Shown piece after piece: positions 54,846 through 64,000 of a stretch of DNA of 64,000 bases (positions are counted from its first letter, which is position 1; every line of letters begins with the position of its first letter). The notes below the pieces were generated by a model. The model was not told the DNA's origin. It saw only the letters and a list, made by a program, of their open reading frames with translations, and searched no databases. The stretch is from Taudactylus pleione. Taxonomy: Eukaryota > Chordata > Amphibia > Anura > Myobatrachidae. The stretch lies in the NCBI GenBank assembly GCA_031769625.1, contig JAUIMM010000088.1:8685501-8749500 (forward strand). The letters run 5' to 3'. The translations under genes were made by a program, and so were the position numbers.

Positions 54846-56590
54846 GCCGCAAGCTTACAGAAGGCCCTGCTCACAAGCTTACAATCTCTAGGGAAATAGG
54901 CATTGATAAACAAGGATAGGTGCTATATATTGCATTTTGGACCAGCCAGAATGCACAGTTTCTTGGTTGGCTGCATGATCCAGTCACACAAGAATGTCGA
55001 CCAAATGTCATGAGGATGTGAGAGAAAGACGATGTGTGAGATTAGTGTGAACTGTAAAAGGGGATGTAATTAGATATGGAAGCTATGAAGGTTATGTGGG
55101 AGGTTCTGGAATCTGATAAGCTTGCCTGAAGAGGTTAGTTTTCAGGGAACGCTTGAAGGATTGGAGACTAGAGGAAAGTCTTATTGTGAGAGGTAGGGCA
55201 TTCCATAGAGTGGGTGCAGCCCAAAGAAAGTCCTGTACCCGTGAATGGGAGATAGTAATGCATGGGGATGAGAGACGCAGATCTTATGCTGAGCATAGAG
55301 GTCGGTTTGGGATATATTTTGAGATGAGTGAAGAGATGTATGTTGGTGTGGTTTGGTTAATAGTCTTATGTGTAAATGAAAGTATTTTGTATTGAATACG
55401 GTAGAAAACCGGCAACCAATGGAGGGACTGACAGAGCGGGGCAGCAGACGATGATCGCTTGACAAGGAAGATAAGCCTCGCAGCTGCATTCATAATGGAT
55501 TGTAATGGTGATAGCCTGTTTTTGGAAAGACCAGTAAGGAGGCTTTTGCTTTAGTCAATGCGGGAAATAAGTGCATGGATTAGAGTTTTTGCAGTGTCTT
55601 GTGTGAGATATGGTTGAATTTTGAATATGTTTTTTAGATGTATGTAACATGATTTTGAGACAGATTGAATGTGGGGAACAAAGGACAGTTCAGAGTCAAG
55701 GATGACACCAAGGCAGCGAGCTTGTGGGGCAGGGTGGATGGTCGAGTTATCAACAGTGATAGAGAGATCAGGTTGGCAACTGTTATCAGCCAGTGGAAAT
55801 ATAATTAATTCTGCTTTAGAAATATTAAGTGTCAGGTGGCGAGATGACATCCAAGATGAAATGGCAGAAAGACATTCAGTGATACGGACCAATACAGATG
55901 GTACTGAAATCCAAAAGAGCGGATTAGTTTGCCAAGAGAGGTAGTATAGATTGAGAATAGCAGAGGACCTAAGACAGAGCCTTGTGGTACTCCAACTGAT
56001 AGAGGTAGCGAAGAGGAGGCACAATCAGAAAAATGAACAGTAAAAGAACGATCAGATAGGTAGGAAGAGAACCAAGAAAGAGCTGTGTCCTTACGACCTA
56101 GGGATTGCAGTGTTTGTATGAGAAGAGAGTGGTCAACAGTGTCAGAAGCAGGTGGTGTAGACAAGTCTCTCAAGTAGCTTGGAGGGGCATGGGAGCTAGG
56201 AGATAGGACAGTAATTTGAGAGAGTGTTAGGGTCAGAATTTAGTTTTTTCAGAATGGGAGTAATCACTGCGTGCTTGAACAGTGATGGAAAGTTTCCAGT
56301 AGAGAGAGAGAGAGAGATTACAGATTTTAGTTAGGGTTGGGATAAGCACAGGAGGCAGAGCTTTACTGATTTGTGAGGGTATAGGATCTAGAGGAGAGGT
56401 AATAGAGTAGGATGAGAAGAGTGTAGATACTTCATCTTCATTTGTGAGATCAAATGAGAATGTGCCAGAGGGTCCAGGTAGGGTATTGAGCAGGTCACTA
56501 GCTGAGGAAGAGCCTACCATTTCATTTTGGATCTTATCAATCTTGTCCCTAAAATAGGAAGCAAGATCTTTCACACAAATAGTAGCAGAT
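54846..56590 (-). mobile_element. L2-type LINE, 5'-truncated, minus strand
   Basis: The 3' end reads, on the minus strand, TGTAAGCTTGTGAGCAGGGC. Coding remains run from 56574 to 55180. It is inserted next to, or into, the second hAT relic. Confidence 0.85.
55180..56574 (-). pseudogene. L2 reverse transcriptase, broken
   Basis: Minus-strand blocks: MKDLASYFRDKIDKI with SPLDPIPSQI (56574-56233); SDTVDHSLL and [19 protein letters not shown] (56173-55832), with the YADD region degenerated to [25 protein letters not shown] and LGVILDSELSFVPHI (56024-55551). Frames shift between blocks. Better preserved than the copy at 15240 but not functional. Confidence 0.85.
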
Positions 56591-56695
56591 AGTGGAATAT
56601 TGCATCACCTGCAAGAAATGTTGAATTTTCCCTGCCGCTAGCTGATGCAAGAGGTAGTTACAAGGTGGAACTCCACCCTTTATATGCTTTAGCAG

Positions 56696-57669
56696 ATGGA
56701 GGAACAGCAAAAAGCCATCCAAAGATACACAATGAGCTATGACATTGGAAGAGGAGGGGGGATGTACCTTAGTCAAGCTCGGTGGAAAATACTTTCCGTG
56801 TTGTGTAAGGTGCTGAGACACTTCGAAGTAGTCACCTGTGAAGTGAGTTCAGACACTGCCAACTTGAGTCCAATAATTCCCCTAATTAGACTGTTGGAAA
56901 AGTAGCTTGAGAAAGGAGGAAGCAAAGCAATTCCTAAGTATGTCAGACTTGTAGATCAAATCCTTTATTCGCTACACCAGGATCCAAGGGTTGTTAGTAT
57001 CTTCCAATTGGATCAATACATTTTGGCAACCTTGCTCATACATCGTGTCTTTCTTCCCAATGGACACAGATCTGAAGAGATGCAAAGAGCTGTTGGTAAA
57101 CAAATTGTCAGCTCAAGTAGTACATGATGCAGCGATAGCTCCTCCTTTAGTTTCTCCAGCAAGTGCGTCTGGCAAGAAAAACTAAACTTTCCCAAAAGAC
57201 CCACTGGTGATGCCGATGAGTCAACACAACCAAGTTTTGACCTCTGGTCAAGTCTAAAAGAATTGCCTACAATTATTGAGACCTCTACCGTGACTCCATC
57301 TGATATGGTCACAATTCAAAAAATGGTTGTGGACTATTTAAACCATAGCATCCAAATAGGCACGTTAGACAATCTGTTTGACTACTGGCAGGAAAAAAAA
57401 AAGGCAATTTGGAGGCCCTTGCACAAACTGGCTTTGCTCTACTTGAGCTGCCCACCCTCCAGTGTGTACTAGAAAGAGTTTTCAGCACAGCCGGGAACCT
57501 TGTCAGTGATCGGCATAGGAGGCCACTTCTTCAAAATATTGAAAAGATGATGTTCATCAAAATGAAGTACAAATTCCATGAGGAAGACCTTTACCACCAA
57601 TTGCATCCAAAAAATACAGAGGTACCTGTCAAAGGTGTATTCCAGCAGGGACTAATTAATATTGTGTGA
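56696..57669 (+). pseudogene. hAT transposase, C-terminal half, broken (copy 2)
   Basis: Order of remains: EEQQKAIQRYT and VVTCEVSSDTANLSPII (56696-56905); FFPMDTDLKRCKELLVNKLS (about 57050-57110); TIIETSTVTPSDMVTIQKMV to CPPSSVY (57263-57472) with a stop; and ERVFSTAGNLVSDRHRR with IEKMMFIKM (57475-57669). The dimerisation domain is nearly whole but lies across a stop and a frameshift. Close to copy 1 in sequence. Confidence 0.8.
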
Positions 57670-58809
57670 AGATGATGCACTGTACACTGACGAGGATGAG
57701 GAATCAGATGATGATGGCGATAATATCTTGCCTCTGTAAAGCCAGTTTGTTCACGTAGAGATCATTGACAGCAATGTCAGCTGCCCATTGGTAGCTTGTT
57801 TTGTAGAGGCCCAAACAAACCAATCACTTCAGCTACAATTGGCAGTCCCTGTTGTTGAAGTGATTGGTTTGTTAAACTGTGTATGGCCTGTTTAATATAT
57901 ACAACATACAAGTGGGTGGAAGAGCCCAAGGACAATTCCATCTTGCACCTTTGTTCTTTGCATTTTGTGCAGTTTAGGGCATTGCTGCCTGACATTTTTA
58001 ATTAATTATAGTTTATTAAACTTCCATCCTATCTGCCACTGTTGTGTGGCAAATGTTTCATAGATGTCCTATATTTTTTTAAACTGCCGTGCTTTTGTGC
58101 TGCTGCTCTGATGCTTACTTTTATTTTTGTTTCATACTGTATTTATTTCAACTAAAATAACAAAGAGGTATAATATTATGCCATTTTTCAACCTTGATTT
58201 GTAGATACCAACCTGGTGGGCTTGGCTTTCCTTGATCATAACAGCCATGTTTGGTGAGATACAAATCAAGCACCAAATGGAGATGCTATTTTGTGATGAT
58301 ATCTGGAGATGTTCTCCCCTATCCTCACTCAGCCTTCCCATATCTAATCCCTGAAGCACAATGATAAGATATGTTTAGTACCAGACTTTTAAATCCCTCT
58401 GCCCCCTTCCTGTTTAGAGCTTCCATTTTGTGTGCTGTCACAGACAGCATCTCCTTCATGCCCCTTTAATTTTTTTTTTTTTAAACGTGGAATCACCAAA
58501 GAGCTCAACTGGAGCAAGGACCGATGTGAATGAGTCAATCTTTTTAAATGACTCCCCTCCTCCCTCATAATTTGCTTCGGAATCCAAAACTTAAATTAAA
58601 TTTACTATTTACTATGAATCAACCCTTCCTTTTCCTGCCTTCAACTACATACATACTCCATCTCCCTCAGGCCTCATGATTAATGGAAACATTTGTTAAC
58701 TGATGTGCCATTTTAGAAGTCTCACTGCCACAGCTGCAGAAATCTTCTATATGCGGTTGATGCATCCCAAAAATGTCCAGAAAATGTTATGGCCACAGAC
58801 AGCATCTCC

Positions 58810-59115
58810 TGTATGTCCCTTTCATTTAAAAAAACTCTGAACCACCAGGTTAATGGGGTGGGCAAAACATGGTAGATTTTCAAATGTACCCAGTTTTTCA
58901 ATTTCTTCCCCCCACCAACCCCAATCGGTTGCCCAATGAGCCTGGTGAATTGATAGGCTGTTATTATAATTAACGGTTATGCTCAATAAACATCTGCCTC
59001 CTTTGTATGTAGGTTCTCTAAGCAGAACAACTGGATGATGTAGATGGTAAGTGTCATGCGAGAGACCAGAAATATGAGCAGCAGCACAGAGCATCTTCCT
59101 GCCAGATGTGTGCAA
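58810..59115 (-). pseudogene. reversed hAT fragment within copy 2
   Basis: The minus strand encodes LGTFENLPCFAHPINLVV, as in 20550-20860 of copy 1, again opposite to the main transposase. Confidence 0.6.
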
Positions 59116-60044
59116 TAAAGTGCATATACGTTTAATACAAATATTAGTTGAGTATATTGGTCACATACATACATATTTACATGTTACATACAGTGCGTAA
59201 AGCAAGGTGAGGTAACTGAGGCATGCCACCTGTCATTGACAAACAACTTTCAGTAGGCCCAGCAAACATCACGGATGCTGGGAGTTGTAGAACAGCTGGA
59301 GAGCTAAAGGCTGTTTACTTCTGATGTAAACAGCAAGTCTTGGTCCCATTATCCCTAAAAATCTCCCTGAGCACAAAGTAAATGCCTGTTTACAGTGTGT
59401 ACTATTTAGCAACACCTCCACAAGCAAGGCCACCCCATATCTATTAGATGTATAAAAAAACCTCCTCTTTCAGGAACTGAAGAACTTGATCCTACTGTCA
59501 CGTTTAGCATCCTAAAGTCCCCTACTGAGGGGCTGGAAGTTGTGGTCCCAGGTCAAGGAAGGAAGGAATCAGGAGCGAGGGTCCTGGATGTTTAGTCTCC
59601 TCGTCCACAAGCATCGGATGTTGGCGAGACCTGACCTAGGGTGCGGAGTCTAACTTGCCGGGAGGTGTTTACCAGTGACCCCTCCAAGCGGGATATGGGT
59701 TTCAGCTGCACCCGGCAAGCAGGTCGCGGGCCCCAGGACAGGGATCCGATGCGAGTGGGAATGCAAAAAGACATACCACTTTGGCCCACTGGAAATATAA
59801 TCTCTGTACCACTACTACAGAATAAGCACAATATAATTTGTTTTCCTGAAGAAGTGCTGTGGGAGACCAGAGAAGCATGTTTTGTAGCTAACACTGGAGA
59901 AAAAGGATATGCTGCTGACTCGAGGAGAAAAAGGATCTGTACTTGTACACCACAGTGCATACCGAGAACACAGGCAAAGGTATTCTGGTGCACTGCTGCA
60001 CCAAAAGGTGGCATTTGGAGTTGTACACAGAAAAAGACAAGGAT

Positions 60045-60785
60045 ATGGCACTTGTAAATATTACACAGGTAAAGGCACTTCAAATAGCACGCACAGGAAA
60101 GAAGTGTTCTGTAGCTCTGCTGTACCAGGATATGGCACTTGTTAATAACACAAAGGTAAAGGCACTTGCAATAGCACACATAGGCAAAAGGTGTTCTGTC
60201 GCTCTGCTGTACCAGGATATGATACTTGTAAATAACACACAGGTAAAGGCACTTGAAATAGCACCCACAGGCAAAAGGTGTTCTGTAGCTCTGCTGCACC
60301 AGGATATGATACTTGTAAATAACACACAGGTAAAGGCACTTGAAATAGCACCCACAGGCAAAAGGTGTTCTGTGGCCCTGCTGCACCAGGATATGATACT
60401 TGTAAGTAACACACAGGTAAAGGCACTTGAAATAGCACTAACAGGAAAAAAAAGTGTTCTGTAGCTCTGCTGTACCAGGATATGGCACTTGTTAATAACA
60501 CAAAGGTAAAGCCACTTGCAATAGCACAAATAGGTAAAAGGTGTTCTGTAGCTCTGCTGTACCGGGATATGGCACTTGTTAATAACACACAGGTAAAGGC
60601 ACTTGAAATAGCACCCACAGGCAAAAGGTGTTCTGTAGCGCTGCTGCACCAGGATATGATACTTGTTAATAACACAAAGGTAAAGGCACTAGCAATAGCT
60701 TACATAGGCAAAAGGTGTTCCGTAGCTCTGCTGTACCAGGATATGATACTTGTAAATAACACACAGGTAAAAGCACTTGAAATAA
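60045..60785. repeat. 87-bp minisatellite in the LTR-like element
   Basis: About eight to nine head-to-tail units of 87 bp containing AACACACAGGTAAAGGCACT, AAAAGGTGTTCTGTAGCTCT and CAGGATATGATACTTGT. The unit is 29 codons, so long ORFs appear on both strands. Unit variants alternate (CACCCACAGG, CACACATAGG). Confidence 0.92.
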
Positions 60786-60798
60786 TCACTAGAACTCA

Positions 60799-61349
60799 GG
60801 GCCTGATTCAGACCCGCTTGCGAGCGCTGAGCGCTCGCAAGCGGATCGATGTTGGCCAAGTGCGCATGCGCATGACGGAGGCGCCTCCGTCATGCGCATG
60901 CGCGAGACCTGAATAACGACGGCCAAGCTGTCGTTATGGGTCTCGCACCAAAGGGGCCGTGTTGTCGATGGTGATTGACAGCACGCCCCCTTTGGTGGGC
61001 ATGCCGGGGGCGTGGCTGCCCAGACGGAGGCGTTCCCATGGGAACGCCTACCGTATGGGGCCGGCCCCACTGACATCACTAGTGATGTCAGTGGGAGTGC
61101 TTTTGGCTCTGATAGAGCCAAAAGCACTCCAGGGCTTGCGGCAGACGAGACCCTACCACAAGGGTCTCGTCACAAGCCTGATGGTCGTGATGGTCTTGAC
61201 CATCGCGACCATCATTTTGGGCGCTCGCTATAGCTGTGGGTGGTCACCCACAGCTATGCGAGCGGCCAGGAATCCGCTCTCAAAATCAGAGGGACGGCCC
61301 TGATTCAGAGCAAGCGCTCTGTCAGAGCGTCCAGCTCTGAATCAGGGCC
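60799..61349. mobile_element. Harbinger MITE, 3-bp TCA duplication
   Basis: TCA flanks both sides (60796-60798 and 61350-61352). The ends are GGGCCTGATTCAGACC and GGCCCTGATTCAGAGC (other strand). It is inserted in the LTR-like element just after its minisatellite. A palindrome CTGACATCACTAGTGATGTCAG lies at the centre (22 bases, given here as its half CTGACATCACT). Confidence 0.85.
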
Positions 61350-62589
61350 TCAGTGCATAGGAGATGTACTGAGGATACACTGGAAATACCACTGGGAAGA
61401 GTCTCTGGAAGATTGAATGTGAAGCCTGGAACATAGCAAACAGCAACCATCTGGGAATAACGAAGTTGATCAGGCAATTTCCTGTTCACCTGAAGTCCTG
61501 TTTATACCCCCTGGTAGCTGTCCATTGGAAGAACAAGTCAGCTGAGAACTGATAACACTACCACTGGATAAGGATCTAATCAGGTTATTCAGCCAATATG
61601 GCTGCACCCACGACCATTGTCGCAGGAACTCCAATATGGAGGATTGCATGACAGTCACCAGGGTCCCGGGGAAAATACTCAACAAGTCACCTACCGCTGA
61701 ACCTGACGTCTCACTGCTCACGCTAATGAGGGGAAGCCGGCGCTGCGGTAAGTAACAGCCGGTCCCAGGCAGAATCCTGACACCTACATACTCCCTCATA
61801 AATTTTCTTAAGAATGAAAACATTCAAATAAATAAATTAAAAACTAATCAATCCTCCCGTCCTTTCCCTGTCTTCAGTTCATAAACATATTCCAACTCCC
61901 TTGGGCCTCGGACTTCTGACCTAGTTCTTGATTAATTAAAACATTCTTGGTTTTAAACTTCCTATGGGGTCGTATAGTTTATTAAACTGCCATCCTGTCT
62001 ACCACTGCAGTGCCACTCTGTGCCATGTTGGAAGCTGAACTGCCACATGTTAGTGCCACCCACTGCTGTTGCTTAGCTTAGTTAGCCAGCTAGCTTGATG
62101 CAATCTTTTGGCCTAAACTGGATGAAATCAATATTGTAAGCTGTGAGGTGGTCAAATTGACTGGAAATGACTGGAAATAAATGTTATTGAGGTTAATAAT
62201 ACTGCAGGAACAAAAACAGGCCCAAATTATGTGATTTTAGCTGTTTTTATGATTTTTAAGAAAAAAATTCAGATCCAAAACCAACACACAAGGGCAGTTT
62301 TGGCAAAAACAAATCCAGATCCAAAACACGAAGGAGATACAGATCCAAAACCAAAACACGGGGGTCCGTACACATCTCTAGTTTACAGACATACCCCACA
62401 AAAGTGCTCGCGATATTTCGGCTGTACGATAGTGTGTACCCAGCTTTACTGTTATGGAAACACCGACCAATCAGTATTGTAAATGTGCTAGCTGAAAATG
62501 ACTAGACCATTGTGAATAATAGAGTGGTATTTAAAGGCAACTTTATTTTTATTTATTTTAGTTGTCAAATTTTTACCCTTTTTTCCTGT

Positions 62590-63180
62590 CATACAAATAT
62601 ATTACTTTGGGGAAATGGGTATGAAGTCCAGGCTGCTTATCCCAATGCTGGCAGCCTCAATGTAGAAGATCATGACAGGGCAGGTAAGTACCCTATCCCT
62701 ATCTCTCTCCCTCCCCTAACCCTAACCCCCCCTTATTGGTGCCTAACCCTAACCTCCCCCCTAGTGCCTAACCCTAACCTCCCCCCGGGGGTGCCAACCA
62801 TAAATCCCCCTCACCACACCCTAAACCTAACCCTCCCGGGGGGGTGCATAACCCTAACCTCCTCCCGGGGGTGCCTAACCCTCCCCCCAGGGGTGCCTAA
62901 CGCTAACCTCCCCCCAGGGGTGCCTAAACCTCCTCCCTAGGGGTGCCTAACCCTAACCTCCCCCCTAGTGCCTAACCCTAACCTCCCCCCTAGGGGTGCC
63001 TAACGCTAACCTCCCCCCAGAGGGGTGCCTAACACTAACCCCCCCAAAATTTAACCCTGCTATGCTCCCTAAACCTAACCCTCCCCCCCACGGCTAACGC
63101 TAAGGGCGACCCGGACATACCTCATTCGGGCTGGTGTTCTGGCATCGGGTTTAAGATAGGTGTCAGTATTTTGACGCCTA
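62590..63180. repeat. degenerate CCCTAA-type array
   Basis: About 370 bp of CCTAACCCTAACCTCCCCCC-type units (62690-63090) is flanked by GGTAAGTACC-like and CATCGGG-like sequence. Same family as 4360-5090 and 28120-28440. Units are 20-30 bp with CCCTAACC cores, not clean 6-bp telomere repeats. Confidence 0.75.
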
Positions 63181-63238
63181 TCTTAAGTCCCTTTTCGGGA
63201 TTCAGTTGTCGGTATTGATATCCCACTTTGGGGACTTA

Positions 63239-63750
63239 GGGCCTCATTCAGAGGCGGTCGGAGGATGCAAGCGGTCGCTCAGAAACTGGGCGGCCACTTG
63301 CATCCTGACCGCCCGCCTCTGTTGCGGTCGTTGGGCTGTGGGTTAACACCCACAGCTCTAACGACCGCTCGGGTGATGGTCGCGATGGTCAGGGTAGGGT
63401 CTCACTTGTCGTAAGCCCCGGAGAGCTTCTGGCTCTGTCAGAGCCGGAAGCTCTCCACTGACATCACTAGTGATGTCAGTGGGGCCTCCCCCAAACGGCA
63501 GGCGTTCCCATAGGAACGCCTCCGTTTGGGCTGCCACCCCCCCAGCCCGCCTTCCAAATGGGGCGAGCTGTCAATCAACATTGACAGCTCACCCCCTTTG
63601 GAAAGAGAATCGATACGACCAGCGCTGTCGGTCGTAGCGGGTCTCACGCATGCGCACGAGGGAGCCGGCTCCCTCGTGCGCATGCGCACTGGCAAAACAT
63701 CGAGGCGGCCGTGCGGTCATAGACCGTACGGCCGCCTCTGAATAAGGTCC
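63239..63750. mobile_element. Harbinger MITE, perfect TTA duplication
   Basis: TTA flanks both sides (63236-63238 and 63751-63753). The ends are GGGCCTCATTCAGAGGCGG and GGACCTTATTCAGAGGCGG (other strand). Long GC-rich inverted arms, including CTGACATCACTAG at the centre. Confidence 0.88.
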
Positions 63751-63753
63751 TTA

Positions 63754-64000
63754 CTCTCTATTGCCCTGCATTATTTCATGTAATTTGTACATAGCATTTA
63801 CAATATTAGAAGCTGATAATTACAATTACACTTCTGAAAAGCAGCTGTGAACAGGACATACATATAAATATTCTGGACCAATCTCAGCTGTCCCAATATG
63901 GACTGTGAGACATACCTCTCAAATCCTGACTTTCCTATCTAAGTACTCGCTACGGATCGCAACTATGTATGCAATTGTGATTACGAACGCAGTTCAACTG
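63754..64000. other. no recognised gene; possible MITE start at the edge
   Basis: The last 60 bases (CGCTACGGATCGCAACTATG) resemble the interior of the GATCGC-type Harbinger MITEs, but no terminus is visible. Confidence 0.3.

Larger units (their letters stand above)
59496..61782. mobile_element. solo-LTR-like element, 2.3 kb, 5-bp duplication CCTAC
   Basis: It begins TGTCACG and ends CCTGACA, with CCTAC on both sides (59491-59495 and 61783-61787). Ends TG...CA plus a 5-bp duplication fit an LTR integration. No gag or pol sequence is inside. It contains an 87-bp minisatellite and a later Harbinger MITE (60799-61349), leaving about 1.7 kb of own sequence. Probably a solo LTR; LTR family not determined. 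Confidence 0.65.
56590..62380 (+). mobile_element. hAT transposon relic, copy 2 (inverted relative to copy 1)
   Basis: Transposase remains lie at 56696-57669. The 3' region follows, with blocks matching copy 1 in reverse order (57720-57850, 58690-59430, 61840-62160). The terminus is CACATCTCTA at 62371-62380, with TTTTGG-rich sequence just inside it. Insertions are an LTR-like element at 59496-61782 and, in that, a MITE. The 5' part is replaced by an L2 LINE. Confidence 0.65.

Noticed and set aside
60045..60785. Overlapping ORFs of 140-264 codons with repeated segments
   Set aside because: An artefact of the 87-bp unit (29 codons). Open on both strands and in several frames, with no known domain.
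62690..63090. Interstitial telomere or chromosome end
   Set aside because: Units are irregular and 20-30 bp long, and the same arrangement is found inside a dispersed family at three other sites.

Overview
The window looks like gene-poor vertebrate DNA from a large, transposon-rich genome. Together, a Ngaro-type tyrosine-recombinase retrotransposon with an SGNH hydrolase gene, a decayed DIRS1-like element, L2 LINEs, a V-SINE-like tRNA SINE, hAT copies and many PIF/Harbinger and hAT MITEs fit an amphibian, probably a frog. That is an inference. No host protein-coding gene, rRNA or functional tRNA gene was recognised. Almost every long open frame either belongs to a mobile element or is a by-product of a tandem repeat whose unit is a multiple of 3 bp.

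Layout. 1-2902: part of a PIF/Harbinger transposon carrying an apparently intact three-exon Myb/SANT-like gene on the minus strand, with a 51-bp minisatellite in its first intron. 2903-9640: MITEs, an L2 tail, telomere-like (TTAGGG-like) dispersed repeats and a tandem-repeat block ending in a Helitron-like 3' terminus. 10300-13100: an old hAT transposon with a younger hAT MITE nested in it. 13150-18660: MITEs, and an L2 LINE inserted into a DNA transposon. 18675-25505: a second hAT relic, a 42-bp minisatellite and a solo-LTR-like element inserted into that minisatellite. 25740-43500: dense MITEs (several with perfect target duplications), L2 fragments and a SINE split by a hAT MITE.

43811-50803: the centrepiece, a structurally complete Ngaro-type element. 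Its split direct repeats (A1-genes-B1-A2-B2) show no difference by eye. It encodes Gag with zinc fingers, RT-RNase H, a tyrosine recombinase with a full catalytic set, and a separate SGNH hydrolase. Strong splice signals suggest that the hydrolase is made from a spliced subgenomic mRNA, in the manner of a retroviral env gene. The site before insertion can be inferred from the flanks.

51570-54420: a MITE and a broken DIRS1-like element on the minus strand. 54420-62380: MITE, minus-strand L2 and an inverted second copy of the 18.7-kb hAT relic, which contains a second solo-LTR-like element (5-bp target duplication) that itself holds a minisatellite and a Harbinger MITE. 62590-64000: telomere-like repeat and another Harbinger MITE.

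How the parts work together: the element at 1-2902 and the MITEs at 19375, 28728, 32603, 60799 and 63239 share terminal sequences, so they probably used the same machinery: a transposase lying outside the window plus the Myb-like partner encoded here. The Ngaro element carries everything expected for autonomous copying.
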